From NCBI GenBank assembly GCA_964562455.1, contig CAZLTN010000013.1, positions 24,049-88,048 of the forward strand: a stretch of DNA of 64,000 nucleotides. Direction: 5' to 3'. The translations under genes were made by a program, and so were the position numbers. Below are positions 26,752 through 35,842 of the stretch, one piece after another (the stretch's first letter is position 1; each line of letters starts with the position of its first letter). The DNA comes from Ravibacter sp964562455 (GTDB lineage: Bacteria; Bacteroidota; Bacteroidia; Cytophagales; Spirosomataceae). Under the pieces are notes generated by a model. It did not search any database and was not told the origin of the DNA. It was given only the letters and a program-made list of their open reading frames with translations.

Positions 26752-28131
26752 CTAAATCTGCTCAAAATACCTTTTCAAATCCCAGTCATTCACCGCCATA
26801 TCATACGCCCTCTGCTCCGATTTAAAAAAGTGAAGGTAGTGTTCCTGTACGTCAGCGCCGAAAGTTTCCCTGGCAAATGAACTGCTTTCAAACCGTGCTA
26901 TAGCTTCAGCCAGCGTATACGGTACCCGCGGCAGGTTCCCGGCCATGTAGATATCGCCTACGAAGCATTCCGGCGGCTCGATCTTATTCTTAATTCCATC
27001 GAGGCCTGACGCAAGAGATGCAGCCAGTGCGAGGTAAGGGTTGCAGTCAGCTCCCGGAATGCGGCATTCGATTCTCAGGCTTGAGCCTTTACCTACTACC
27101 CTGAACCCGGCAGTCCGGTTGTCGAAGCTCCATGCAAGCCTTGTAGGAGCCCAGGAGCCGTCAACAAATCGTTTGTAGGAATTGACGGTAGGTGCATAAA
27201 ACGGCATTACGTCGTACACGTGCGCTATCCATCCGCCCAGGAACCATTTGAACAAATCGGATGTGCCTTTCACAGGCCCTAGCTGCCCGTCACCAGCGAA
27301 GGCATTTTTCCCGTCTTTCCATAAGCTGAGATGAATATGGCTGCTCGATCCGGCCCTGTCGGAAGCAAATTTGGCCATAAAAGTGAGCGACAGACCCAGG
27401 CTGTCTGCAACTTCTTTAAGGCACTGTTTGAATAACACATGATTATCGGCAGAGGTTAGAAGGTCGGCGTAACGGACGTTGATTTCATGCTGCCCCAGGC
27501 CCCACTCGCCTTTGGAAGTTTCGACCGGTATGCCCGATTGCCGTAGGTGACGCCTTACTTTTCCTGTAAAATGCTCGGTGCGTGTGCCTTGCAGGATATG
27601 ATAATCTTCCAGGTAGTAGCCCGCTGATTTCAGGTTCCTGTAACCCGATTCATGCGCTTCCCTGTATGGAGTGTTGAAAAGATAATATTCCAGCTCGGTA
27701 GCGGCAAACACTTCAAATCCTGATCGCGCGGCAGTCTCCAGTTGCTTTTTTAAGATGCTTCTCGGCGCTACGTCTACAGGCCCGTGCGATTTATCATCGG
27801 TCAGGTCGCATAGTACAATAGCAGTCTTGTCAAGCCAGTCGGCTTTCCTGATGGATGAAAGATCAGGAACTATATGGAAATCACCATATCCGAGCTCCCA
27901 GTTCGCATATTTATATCCGGGCACCGGCTCCATTTCAATGTCGGTAGTAAGCAGGTAGTCACACCCGTGAGAGCCGTTGCGGATCGCTTCTTCAAGAAAG
28001 TATGCTGCATCGAGGCGCTTCCCGAGAAGCCTGCCGTAATGATCGGTAAAGGCCAGGATTACCGTTTCTATTTCTCCGTTCTGGATGAGTTTTGTAATTT
28101 CTGAAGGGTTTAAAATGCCTGGTTGGTTCAT
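26752..28131 (-). CDS. Glutamine synthetase family protein (gamma-glutamyl ligase)
   Basis: A 459-residue ATP-dependent ligase with the GS beta-grasp N-terminus (about 1-120) and catalytic barrel. Visible motifs are the metal-site EVFAATELEYYLF, GLGQHEINVRYAD, the nucleotide-binding SSHIHLSLW, NSYKRFVDGSWAPTRLAWSFDNRTAGFRV and RIECRIPGADCNPYLALAAS. The pattern fits PuuA/GlnT-like gamma-glutamyl-amine ligases better than housekeeping GSI, so the amine may be a polyamine or monoamine rather than ammonia (inference). A DUF4230 gene lies just upstream. Confidence 0.88.
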   Translation of the reverse strand: MNQPGILNPSEITKLIQNGEIETVILAFTDHYGRLLGKRLDAAYFLEEAIRNGSHGCDYLLTTDIEMEPVPGYKYANWELGYGDFHIVPDLSSIRKADWLDKTAIVLCDLTDDKSHGPVDVAPRSILKKQLETAARSGFEVFAATELEYYLFNTPYREAHESGYRNLKSAGYYLEDYHILQGTRTEHFTGKVRRHLRQSGIPVETSKGEWGLGQHEINVRYADLLTSADNHVLFKQCLKEVADSLGLSLTFMAKFASDRAGSSSHIHLSLWKDGKNAFAGDGQLGPVKGTSDLFKWFLGGWIAHVYDVMPFYAPTVNSYKRFVDGSWAPTRLAWSFDNRTAGFRVVGKGSSLRIECRIPGADCNPYLALAASLASGLDGIKNKIEPPECFVGDIYMAGNLPRVPYTLAEAIARFESSSFARETFGADVQEHYLHFFKSEQRAYDMAVNDWDLKRYFEQI

Positions 28132-28183
28132 GTTTATTAGTCTCGTTTGGTGTAGTTCATAATTCTTACCTCATAATTCATAA

Positions 28184-28810
28184 TTATTTCGGCCGTTCCA
28201 TATGAGCTTTCAGAGGGAATTTGATCAAAACTGCTTTGCCGGAAGTTTTGGAAAGGATGGGTGTCAGCACTTTAAGGGCATTTTCCCGGGCCTGGTCGAG
28301 TATACCGGTTTCCAGTGCCGACTCTTTTATTTTTTCTTCGGCCTGCCGGTAGGCCTGCTCTATGAGCCTGCTTTCATCCATAAAGGCGTATTCGGTATTG
28401 TATACTTTCGAGCGGTTGTGGTCGATCTTGAAAACGCAGAGTTCGGGTTCCGGCAAATGGACAATAAGCGTATCGCCGGCGGTCTGGATGTCGGTCTGGT
28501 GCAGGAGGGTAAGATCGATACAGCCGATAGCCTCCCCCTGGACGATCAGTACGGCCCTGGGGTTAGGAAGCCACTGGCGGGTAATTTCCTGCTCGACCAC
28601 GTCCTTAAAGCTATATTTAACCAGCTCCAGTTTCCCCATCGAGGTGATCTCTTCAAGCACTACAGAGTGCGTGGAAATCTCTTTCCCTGCAGTCTCGGCA
28701 AACCACCCGGTAAACCAGTTGCCGTATTTCGCACCGCGCCACACTGTCACAACACCGATAATGAAAAAAGTCAGGAGCAATATCTGGAAAATGAATCTGA
28801 ATATGCGCAC
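28184..28810 (-). CDS. DUF4230 domain protein
   Basis: A 208-residue membrane-anchored protein: one transmembrane segment at about 5-24, then a DUF4230 domain (EITSMGKLELVKYSFKDVVE ... PEPELCVFKIDHNRSKVYNT) and a C-terminal helical segment. The family is widespread and uncharacterised, with periplasmic orientation expected. The 53-bp gap to the GS-like gene suggests a common transcript. Confidence 0.8.
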   Translation of the reverse strand: MRIFRFIFQILLLTFFIIGVVTVWRGAKYGNWFTGWFAETAGKEISTHSVVLEEITSMGKLELVKYSFKDVVEQEITRQWLPNPRAVLIVQGEAIGCIDLTLLHQTDIQTAGDTLIVHLPEPELCVFKIDHNRSKVYNTEYAFMDESRLIEQAYRQAEEKIKESALETGILDQARENALKVLTPILSKTSGKAVLIKFPLKAHMERPK

Positions 28811-28822
28811 AGAGTAAATTAG

Positions 28823-29049
28823 ATGATGTGATGATTAGATGATGTGACGATTAGTCCCGATATTTATCTGAAGTTACAATTTGCTAAATAATTACTACAT
28901 TAACTAATTATCAGGACTACTCATAACTCTCATTATTTATTCCTATGTGGCTATTCACCAGTCGTGCATAAGATCATCACTCCCGATGGCCCCGATCGCT
29001 ATCTGGGAAACTAATCATCACATCATCTAATCGTCTAATCATCACATCG
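28823..29049. repeat. Inverted copies of the ATCATCACATC repeat family
   Basis: GATGATGTGATGATTAGATG (from 28823) and, in opposite orientation, TAATCATCACATCATCTAAT (from about 29011) border a 150-bp AT-rich spacer between divergent genes. They belong to the same family as the arrays at 9232 and 45545. CCCCGATCGCTATCTGGG lies inside. Confidence 0.65.
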
Positions 29050-29055
29050 ATCTAT

Positions 29056-32007
29056 ATGAAGTTTTTTATTCCTCTGTCAGTTTTCTTCCTATCTGCAGTG
29101 CATGTGTCAGTAGCCCAAAGGCCGGTTTTCCCGGAGGCAAACCCCCGGTGGGTGGATTCGGTTTTCACAACTTTGTCGGGTGACGAGAGAATAGCACAAT
29201 TATTGATGGTGGCAGTGACTTCAGATGTGAAGCGTTCGCTGATAGACAATGATAAGGCAAGTCCCGAGGCGGTAGCAAAGCTTGTAAGAGATCATAGGAT
29301 AGGAGGGGTAGTTTTTTTCCAGGGCGGACCGGTCCCGCAGGCTACGCTTACCAACCGGCTCCAGGCGTCCTCGAAGGTGCCTTTGCTGGTAGCGATGGAT
29401 GCGGAATTCGGACTGGCAATGAGGATCGACAGTACAGTCAGGTACCCCTATATGATGACATTGGGCGCCATAGAAGGCAGCAATGAGCTGATTTACAGAA
29501 TGGGAAAAGAAGTAGCGCAGCAGGCGCGGAGACTTGGCGTACATATCAATTTTGCGCCTGTGGCCGATATAAATAATAATCCCTCCAATCCCGTTATCAA
29601 TTTCCGCTCTTTCGGAGAAAACAAGTACAAAGTAGCCGAAAAGGCCGTGGCCTACATGAAAGGAATGCAGGACCACGGCCTGCTTACTACTGCTAAACAT
29701 TTTCCGGGTCATGGCGATACGGGTACGGATTCGCACCACGACCTGCCTGTTATCAACCACAGCCGGGCCAGGCTGGAGTCCACCGAACTGTATCCTTTCC
29801 GGGAGCTCATTAAAAACGGGCTGAGCGGTATAATGGTTGCCCATCTGAGTATCCCGGCCCTGGACAATACACCGAATCTGCCGTCTACGTTATCTAAACC
29901 TATAGTGACGGATCTGCTGCGCCGTGAAATGGGGTTCGAAGGACTCATATATTCCGACGCCATGAATATGAAGGGCGTGACCAAGTACTTTTCTGATGGT
30001 GTGGCTGATGCAAAGGGCCTGGTAGCGGGGATGGATATCCTGGAGTTTACCGAGGATGTACCTAAAGCGATAGCGCAGATCAAAGCGGCCATCGCGAACG
30101 GAGAAATCAGTCAGGAGGAAATCGACCGGCGGTGCAGACGGGTTTTGGCTGCCAAAGCCTGGGTAGGCCTGGATCGGTATAAGCCGGTGGAGATGAACAG
30201 ATTGTTTGAAGACCTTAATCCCAAATCTGCCGAGCTGACCAATCGTTTACTGACAGAGAAGGCGCTCACCGTTTTGAAAAACGACGGAGACCTGTTGCCT
30301 CTCCGGCGCCTGGATACCCTGAGAATCGCAGCGGTATCGATAGGAGCGGAAAGTGAAACCCGGTTTCAGAAGACAGCAGGCTTATATACAAAGACAGATT
30401 ACTTCTCTTTACCCGACAAGGCCGGAGATGAACAGGTCGACAAACTGCTGAGCGCCCTGAAGCAATATGACCTGGTCCTGACCGGCCTGCACCTGAGCAG
30501 TATCCGGCCGGGTGCAGGTTACGGGGTGACCGACCAGGTAAAGAAAATGGTCAGCCGTATTACAGCTTCTCATAAGACAGTACTGGTGATACTTGGGAAC
30601 CCTTATTCTATTGCCAGACTGGAAGGCGCCGATAACGCCGCCGCTATCGTCATGGCATACCAGCTTACGCCTTTTACAGAGGACCTCTCCGCACAATTGA
30701 TTTTCGGTGCGATCCCTGCCGGCGGCAGGCTACCGGTGACAGTTAATGAGAGATACAAGTATAATGACGGGAAGGATACACCCGCAATCGGTCGCCTGAA
30801 GTATACGATTCCTGAAGAAATCGGGCTCGATTCGAAAAGGCTCCAAGCCAGGATAGATTCGGTAGTGGCCCTTGCCTTACGTGAGAAAGCTACTCCCGGC
30901 GGCGTTATCCAGCTCGCTAAAGACGGGAAGGTGTTTTTCCATGAAGCATTTGGCAAGCATACTTATGAAGGAAGCCTGCCGGTTAAGGAAACGGACCTGT
31001 ATGACCTGGCATCAGTTACCAAGATTACAGCGGCAACCACTTCGCTGATGGGACTCTACGACAAAGGGCTGATCGATCTTGACAAGGGGCTGGGAGACTA
31101 TTACAAGCTTTTCAGGAAGTCGGACAAGGCTGATATGAAGCTGCGCGATCTGCTGACACATAAAGCGGGGCTCAAGGCATTTATCGTTTTCTGGAAGGAA
31201 GCGCAGAATGAGGACGGTTCCTGGAAGAAGCGGACTTTCAGCGAAAAACCTTCCAGGGCCTACCCGATTGAAATTGTTCCGGAGAAGCTGTATCTCCACC
31301 GGAAATACCCGTTGAAAATGACGAAGGGGATACGTGATTCAAAGCTCAACGACACCAAAGATTACGTATACAGCGATCTTTCTTTTACGTTGTATCCGTA
31401 TATAGTAGAGAACCTTACCGGGCAGGACTTCGAATCTTACCTCAAGAACAACTTTTATAAAAAGCTGGGCGCTTACTCCCTGACCTTCAATCCCCTGAAG
31501 TACTATAACCTGGATGAAGTTGTTCCGACAGAGGTCGATACGTTTTTCCGCCATACGCTGGTGCATGGGAGGGTCCACGACGAGACAGCCGCTATGATGG
31601 GTGGAGTGAGCGGGCATGCGGGCCTTTACGGCAACGCCAACGATGTCATGAAGGTATGGCAGATGTATCTTCAGAAAGGATTCTTCGGAGGCCACCGGTT
31701 CCTTGGCGAAGAGACCGTAAAGGAATTCACGCGTTATCAGTATCCCGAAATAGGCAACCGGAGAGGGATCGGCTTCGACAAACCTACTTTCAAATATACC
31801 GGCAACGCCCCGCAATATGCCAGCCCGTCGAGCTACGGTCATACCGGGTTTACTGGGATTATGACCTGGAACGATCCGGCGTGGGGGCTGAGCTATGTCT
31901 TTTTGTCAAACCGGGTGTACCCGAGCCGCAGCAGTTCCGCTCTCGGGAGGTTCAATATAAGAACCGGCATCATGGACGTCGTCTACGAAGAACTAATGAA
32001 ACGGTAA
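29056..32007 (+). CDS. GH3 N-acetylglucosaminidase-like / beta-lactamase-like fusion
   Basis: A 983-residue exported enzyme. Signal peptide about 1-20. Residues 30-560 are GH3: the NagZ-type motif KHFPGHGDTGTDSHHDLP (near 214) with its His-Asp dyad, and GLIYSDAMNMKGV (near 300) with the nucleophile Asp. Residues 590-980 are a class C beta-lactamase/penicillin-binding-like domain: SVTK (near 652) supplies the Ser-x-x-Lys pair, YSDLS the Tyr motif, and HTGFTG the KTG equivalent. Such fusions occur in Bacteroidota and combine cleavage of muropeptide GlcNAc with a possible DD-peptidase or esterase activity. Roles in peptidoglycan recycling are inference. Confidence 0.88.
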   Translation: MKFFIPLSVFFLSAVHVSVAQRPVFPEANPRWVDSVFTTLSGDERIAQLLMVAVTSDVKRSLIDNDKASPEAVAKLVRDHRIGGVVFFQGGPVPQATLTNRLQASSKVPLLVAMDAEFGLAMRIDSTVRYPYMMTLGAIEGSNELIYRMGKEVAQQARRLGVHINFAPVADINNNPSNPVINFRSFGENKYKVAEKAVAYMKGMQDHGLLTTAKHFPGHGDTGTDSHHDLPVINHSRARLESTELYPFRELIKNGLSGIMVAHLSIPALDNTPNLPSTLSKPIVTDLLRREMGFEGLIYSDAMNMKGVTKYFSDGVADAKGLVAGMDILEFTEDVPKAIAQIKAAIANGEISQEEIDRRCRRVLAAKAWVGLDRYKPVEMNRLFEDLNPKSAELTNRLLTEKALTVLKNDGDLLPLRRLDTLRIAAVSIGAESETRFQKTAGLYTKTDYFSLPDKAGDEQVDKLLSALKQYDLVLTGLHLSSIRPGAGYGVTDQVKKMVSRITASHKTVLVILGNPYSIARLEGADNAAAIVMAYQLTPFTEDLSAQLIFGAIPAGGRLPVTVNERYKYNDGKDTPAIGRLKYTIPEEIGLDSKRLQARIDSVVALALREKATPGGVIQLAKDGKVFFHEAFGKHTYEGSLPVKETDLYDLASVTKITAATTSLMGLYDKGLIDLDKGLGDYYKLFRKSDKADMKLRDLLTHKAGLKAFIVFWKEAQNEDGSWKKRTFSEKPSRAYPIEIVPEKLYLHRKYPLKMTKGIRDSKLNDTKDYVYSDLSFTLYPYIVENLTGQDFESYLKNNFYKKLGAYSLTFNPLKYYNLDEVVPTEVDTFFRHTLVHGRVHDETAAMMGGVSGHAGLYGNANDVMKVWQMYLQKGFFGGHRFLGEETVKEFTRYQYPEIGNRRGIGFDKPTFKYTGNAPQYASPSSYGHTGFTGIMTWNDPAWGLSYVFLSNRVYPSRSSSALGRFNIRTGIMDVVYEELMKR

Positions 32008-32018
32008 AGACTCATGTA

Positions 32019-32172
32019 GAGACGCAATGCCTTGCGTCTCCGGCACACGGGGTTCAGACGAGATGTGTCGTGATGGGGTAAAGACGCAATGCCTTGCGTC
32101 TCCGGTACACGGGGTTCAGACGCGATGTGTCGTGTTTCTGGTGATGGGGTAAAGACGCAATGCCTTGCGTCT
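32019..32172. repeat. Tandem GACGCAATGCC hairpin repeats
   Basis: AGACGCAATGCCTTGCGTCT occurs three times (32020-32039, 32082-32101, 32153-32172), each a 9-bp hairpin with loop TGCC. The units are spaced 62 and 71 bp and joined by a GGGTTCAGACGMGATGTGTCGTG segment, repeated twice. They sit between the convergent stops of the GH3 fusion and purN and might assist transcription end on either strand. Confidence 0.85.
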
Positions 32173-32742
32173 CTACAGCGGATATAATATTTTTTCGATC
32201 ACGGCCGGGTAATGCCTGTATTCCAGCTTATGGACTTTTGCTGCGACATCTTCCGCAGTGTCGGAAGGAGAAACAGGACATGAAGCCTGGAAAATGATCT
32301 CTCCTTCGTCGTAGTGCTCGTTCACAAAATGGATAGTGATACCGGTTTCCTTTTCGCCTGCCGCTACTACGGCTTCATGGACGAACTGCCCGTACATCCC
32401 CTTTCCTCCGAATTTCGGAAGCAGGGCAGGGTGGATATTGACCATCCGCCCTTCAAATGCCTTTACCAGGTCGTCGGGGATCAGCATCATAAACCCGGCG
32501 AGTACGACGAGGTCTACTTCCAGCTTCTTAAGGATATCGGTTATCTGGCCGGTCTTTCCGAAGCTGGTCCGGTCGAAAAGGAGCACGGGTATATGGAGCC
32601 GCCTGGCCCGTCCGATCACTCCGGCTTCAGGGTTGTTGGATGCGATCAGGCAGACGCGCGCTTTGTCGCTTTTCAGAAAATACTCTGCTATATTTTCAGC
32701 GTTTGTACCGGATCCGGAAGCCAGAATGGCAATTTTCTTCAT
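32173..32742 (-). CDS. purN: Phosphoribosylglycinamide formyltransferase
   Basis: Transfers a formyl group from 10-formyl-THF to GAR in purine synthesis. Seen: AILASGSGTNAENI at the N-terminus, the substrate loop, VNIHPALLPKFGGKGMYG with the catalytic Asn and His, and EHYDEGEII with the catalytic Asp. The 189-residue length is normal. Its 3' end abuts the third hairpin repeat; REP-like repeats lie just upstream. Confidence 0.95.
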   Translation of the reverse strand: MKKIAILASGSGTNAENIAEYFLKSDKARVCLIASNNPEAGVIGRARRLHIPVLLFDRTSFGKTGQITDILKKLEVDLVVLAGFMMLIPDDLVKAFEGRMVNIHPALLPKFGGKGMYGQFVHEAVVAAGEKETGITIHFVNEHYDEGEIIFQASCPVSPSDTAEDVAAKVHKLEYRHYPAVIEKILYPL

Positions 32743-32762
32743 TTTGATATGTTTAATATGTC

Positions 32763-32866
32763 CCCTTCGACTCCGCTCAGGGTACGCCTTTCGGCTCCGT
32801 TCAGGACCCTTCGACTACGCCCAAGGTCCCTGAGCGTAGTCGAAGGGCCAAGCGTAGTCGAAGGGC
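32763..32866. repeat. Cluster of GAGCGGAGTCGAAGG-type repeats
   Basis: At least four related units in both orientations: CCCTTCGACTCCGCTCAGGG, a diverged CCTTTCGGCTCCGTTCAGG, a perfect 14-bp inverted pair (32807-32820 and 32834-32847) and a further GCGTAGTCGAAGGG. They fill the gap between purN and the TapB-like gene; the same element brackets the array at 15926-16194. Confidence 0.8.
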
Positions 32867-32867
32867 C

Positions 32868-33569
32868 TCAATAAATCTTTGACAGTTCGCTTGTTCCCAT
32901 AAGCTTTCCTTTCCGGTAAGTTTCGGTTTTAATATCCCAGAGGACACCGGGAGCGCGATAGGAAATACTTTCAATCTCCAGGCTGATGTTAGCGATGGTT
33001 TTTGTGGTCATTTTATTGGTGGCAGTAATTTTATAGGCATCGAACTCTCCGGCTCCTACTTTCACCTTTTCCTGCGCTGCAACCTTACGGTTGGTGATAT
33101 TCATATCGAAGGTGATAGGAATACCCGACATATCGCCCGTACCTTTCAGGGAAGCGTCTTTCAGGCCCTCTCCGACCGATAGCCGGTTCGGATAGACGAT
33201 GTCGTTACTGGTAAACTTCATATTGAACGACTCGAACGATTTCATCTGGTCTTCCATCACCAGGGAGCTGGCGTCGATAAAGGATTCGTTGCCGTTACAT
33301 TTCATGGTGAATTTCTGGGTATACTCCGATTTTCCTTTGGTGGAAACGCTTTCAAGCACGATATCCACAACCGTAAAACCACCTTCCTGTGCCACTTTTG
33401 CAAATTTGTATTTAAGCGTGCCGCTGGGCTTGCCTTTTCCGTCGAAGTTTGCCATTTCAAAACCACCTCCTTCCTGGATCTTTACACCGAAGCAATCCTG
33501 AGCGGTGGCGGGAGCAGCGCCGTATAACACCCACAGGCAGGACAAGAGCAATGAGAACAGTTTTTTCAT
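32868..33569 (-). CDS. TapB-family/DUF3108-like secreted protein
   Basis: A 233-residue exported protein with a signal peptide (about 1-24, ATAQ). The mature chain is all-beta (GKPSGTLKYKFAKVAQEGG ... KVKVGAGEFDAYKITA) and resembles the TapB/DUF3108 family of Bacteroidota, proteins of unknown role with a lipocalin-like appearance. It ends one base after the REP cluster. Single gene. Confidence 0.75.
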   Translation of the reverse strand: MKKLFSLLLSCLWVLYGAAPATAQDCFGVKIQEGGGFEMANFDGKGKPSGTLKYKFAKVAQEGGFTVVDIVLESVSTKGKSEYTQKFTMKCNGNESFIDASSLVMEDQMKSFESFNMKFTSNDIVYPNRLSVGEGLKDASLKGTGDMSGIPITFDMNITNRKVAAQEKVKVGAGEFDAYKITATNKMTTKTIANISLEIESISYRAPGVLWDIKTETYRKGKLMGTSELSKIY

Positions 33570-33662
33570 ATCAATAAAGGTTAATTAAATGATGTGATGA
33601 TCAGCCCCGGATACCTGACCGATAGCTGACCTCCGATATCGTCCGCAAAGTAACAACATCTC

Positions 33663-34532
33663 TTAAATTAAAATCATAGTGAGTAAGCCAATGAGCATGA
33701 TAAGTTTGCAAATGGTACTGACTGAGCCGAAATCTCTTCTCGTATGGGCTTTCCTGAGCCTGAACAGCAACCATGCAAGAGGCAGGGTCAGCAGCCCGAA
33801 GCTGATCTTAAGAACCGGGTTGTCCAGGTATTGGCTCCAGATTATTAAGACAAAGGCAAAGAGTACGATAAGCACATAAAGAACCTGCTTTGTTTTTCTG
33901 ACCCCCAGCACTATAGGAAGTGTCCTGCAACCGTGAGCGGCATCTCCCCGCCGGTCTTCGATGTCCTTGACGATTTCCCTGATGAGCGATATGAAAAATG
34001 CAAAAACAGCATAAATAAAGACCAGTTTATGGTTGCGCGGGTACTCGACACTGAGGATCAGCAGTGACAATGCCGTGAGCAGCGATACGGCGACATTCCC
34101 GATAAGCAACTGACGTTTATATCTTTCCGAATAGAGCCAGAGCAGCGAAACCGAAAAAATATTTACCAGCGCTACCTTATAACTTACGACCAGCCCGCAT
34201 AATACTCCGAGTACATTCAATAACTGGTGTGTGCCGATAGCCATGCGCCTTTTCAGGTATCGCCCTATGATCACCCTTTTGGGCTTGTTGACAATATCGA
34301 TTTTGATATCGAAGTAGTCGTTGATGATATAGCCTGCTGCCGCTATAAACAGTGTGGAAAGTACGATCAGGTAGAAAAAAGGATCGGAAAGAATACGCTT
34401 CCATTCTTCTCTGGGCCCTATTAAAAATATCCTGGCAAAGACTTGGGTAATGGCAACAATCACAAGGTTTTGGATCCTTATCAGCCTTAAAAATCCTGAG
34501 AGAAAGTCTTTGGGGGTAGGCTTGTTGCGCAC
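33663..34532 (-). CDS. UbiA-family prenyltransferase (geranylgeranylglycerol-phosphate type)
   Basis: A 289-residue integral membrane enzyme with eight or nine hydrophobic helices that attaches a polyprenyl group to an acceptor. Both Asp-rich motifs that bind Mg-pyrophosphate are present: NDYFDIKID (near 70) and the second DIEDRRGD. The sequence best fits the DGGGP-synthase-like group common in Bacteroidota, whose acceptor may be glycerol-phosphate-derived or a menaquinone-like ring. TACTTTTG on the minus strand (34623-34616) lies 84 nt upstream as a possible -7 element. Acceptor unproven. Confidence 0.83.
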   Translation of the reverse strand: MRNKPTPKDFLSGFLRLIRIQNLVIVAITQVFARIFLIGPREEWKRILSDPFFYLIVLSTLFIAAAGYIINDYFDIKIDIVNKPKRVIIGRYLKRRMAIGTHQLLNVLGVLCGLVVSYKVALVNIFSVSLLWLYSERYKRQLLIGNVAVSLLTALSLLILSVEYPRNHKLVFIYAVFAFFISLIREIVKDIEDRRGDAAHGCRTLPIVLGVRKTKQVLYVLIVLFAFVLIIWSQYLDNPVLKISFGLLTLPLAWLLFRLRKAHTRRDFGSVSTICKLIMLIGLLTMILI

Positions 34533-34615
34533 GGAAGCTGTATGGTTTAAAATATTTCCCGGTAAGAAAAATTCATCTTTATGGAGTTAAAATAAATCAT
34601 TTTGTGTTACTCCTT

Positions 34616-34623
34616 CAAAAGTA
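34616..34623 (-). promoter_or_regulatory. Candidate -7 element upstream of the UbiA-family gene
   Basis: TACTTTTG on the minus strand, between the divergent prenyltransferase and bshA genes; no TTG at the correct distance. Confidence 0.3.
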
Positions 34624-34690
34624 GGGAAAATCCCGGCAACTTTATCGTAAAAGCTACATACAACCTGCCGGGACGGCTATTATAGAAAAT

Positions 34691-35842
34691 ATGAAAATAG
34701 GAATTGTTTGTTATCCGACTTTTGGCGGAAGCGGAGTAGTTGCGACCGAGTTGGGAAAAGCGTTGGCCCAGGTGGGACATCAGGTGCATTTTATTACTTA
34801 TTCCCAGCCTCCCCGGTTAGATTTTTTTAATGAAAACCTGTTTTATCACGAAGTCAATATCCCTGCCTATCCCCTCTTTCAATATCCCCCGTACGAGTCG
34901 GCATTGTCGAGCGAAATGGTGCATGTAGCGCGGTATGCAGGCCTTGATCTGCTGCATGTTCACTATGCCATTCCCCACGCATCTTCGGCCTACCTGGCCA
35001 AGCAGATCCTGGCTTCGCAGGGTATACACGTACCGGTTATCACTACGCTGCACGGAACGGATATAACGCTTGTCGGGAAAGATGATTCCTATGCCCCGGT
35101 CGTGAGTTTCAGCATCAATCATTCCGATGGTGTGACGGCAGTATCCGAGTTCCTGAAGCAGGACACTTACAGGCATTTCGACGTGGTATCGGATATTGAG
35201 GTTATTCCTAACTTCATAGACCTCGAGCGCTTCAAAAAACAGAAGAAAGAGCACTTCAAGCTGGCTATCTGCCCTAATGATGAGAAGCTCGTCGTACATA
35301 CCTCCAATTTCAGGAAAGTAAAGCGGATAGACGATGTGCTGGAGATATTCTGCCGGCTCCGGAAGGAAGTGCCTTCGAAACTGCTGCTGGTGGGCGACGG
35401 CCCTGAAAGAGCTCGTATAGAGAAAAAGGCGCGTGAGTTGTGCCGCCCGGAGGACGTAAGATTCCTGGGTAAACTGGACGCCATCGAGGAGGTATTGTCG
35501 GTAGCCGATCTTTTCCTGATGCCTTCCGAATCGGAAAGCTTCGGCCTTGCGGCGCTTGAGGCGCTCGCCTGCGAGGTGCCGCTTATAACCAGTAACGCCG
35601 GAGGGCTGCCCGAACTGAACGTACAGGGGGTAACAGGATTTATGAGCAATGTCGGTGATGTAGACGATATGGCAAGGAACGCGGCTTTCATCCTGAAAGA
35701 CGAAAACCTGAAAAGGTTCAAGGCCAACGCGCTGGCGAGGGCGAAAGAATTTGAGCTCGGCAAAATTCTACCGCTTTATGAGAATTATTACCGCAGCGTA
35801 GTGGAGGTGTCGAAGGGCTCAGTTATTCACCCAGGTTCCTGA
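34691..35842 (+). CDS. bshA: N-acetyl-alpha-D-glucosaminyl L-malate synthase
   Basis: First enzyme of bacillithiol synthesis; joins GlcNAc from UDP-GlcNAc to L-malate. A 383-residue GT4 (GT-B) glycosyltransferase. BshA-specific are the N-terminus MKIGIVCYPTFGGSGVVATELG, the FITYSQPPRL and YALPHA-like HVHYAIPHASSAYLAKQ segments, TTLHGTDITLVG, and the GT4 ESFGLAALEALACEVPL motif binding the donor. It overlaps the convergent methyltransferase gene by 24 bp. The other bsh genes are not in this window. Confidence 0.93.
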   Translation: MKIGIVCYPTFGGSGVVATELGKALAQVGHQVHFITYSQPPRLDFFNENLFYHEVNIPAYPLFQYPPYESALSSEMVHVARYAGLDLLHVHYAIPHASSAYLAKQILASQGIHVPVITTLHGTDITLVGKDDSYAPVVSFSINHSDGVTAVSEFLKQDTYRHFDVVSDIEVIPNFIDLERFKKQKKEHFKLAICPNDEKLVVHTSNFRKVKRIDDVLEIFCRLRKEVPSKLLLVGDGPERARIEKKARELCRPEDVRFLGKLDAIEEVLSVADLFLMPSESESFGLAALEALACEVPLITSNAGGLPELNVQGVTGFMSNVGDVDDMARNAAFILKDENLKRFKANALARAKEFELGKILPLYENYYRSVVEVSKGSVIHPGS

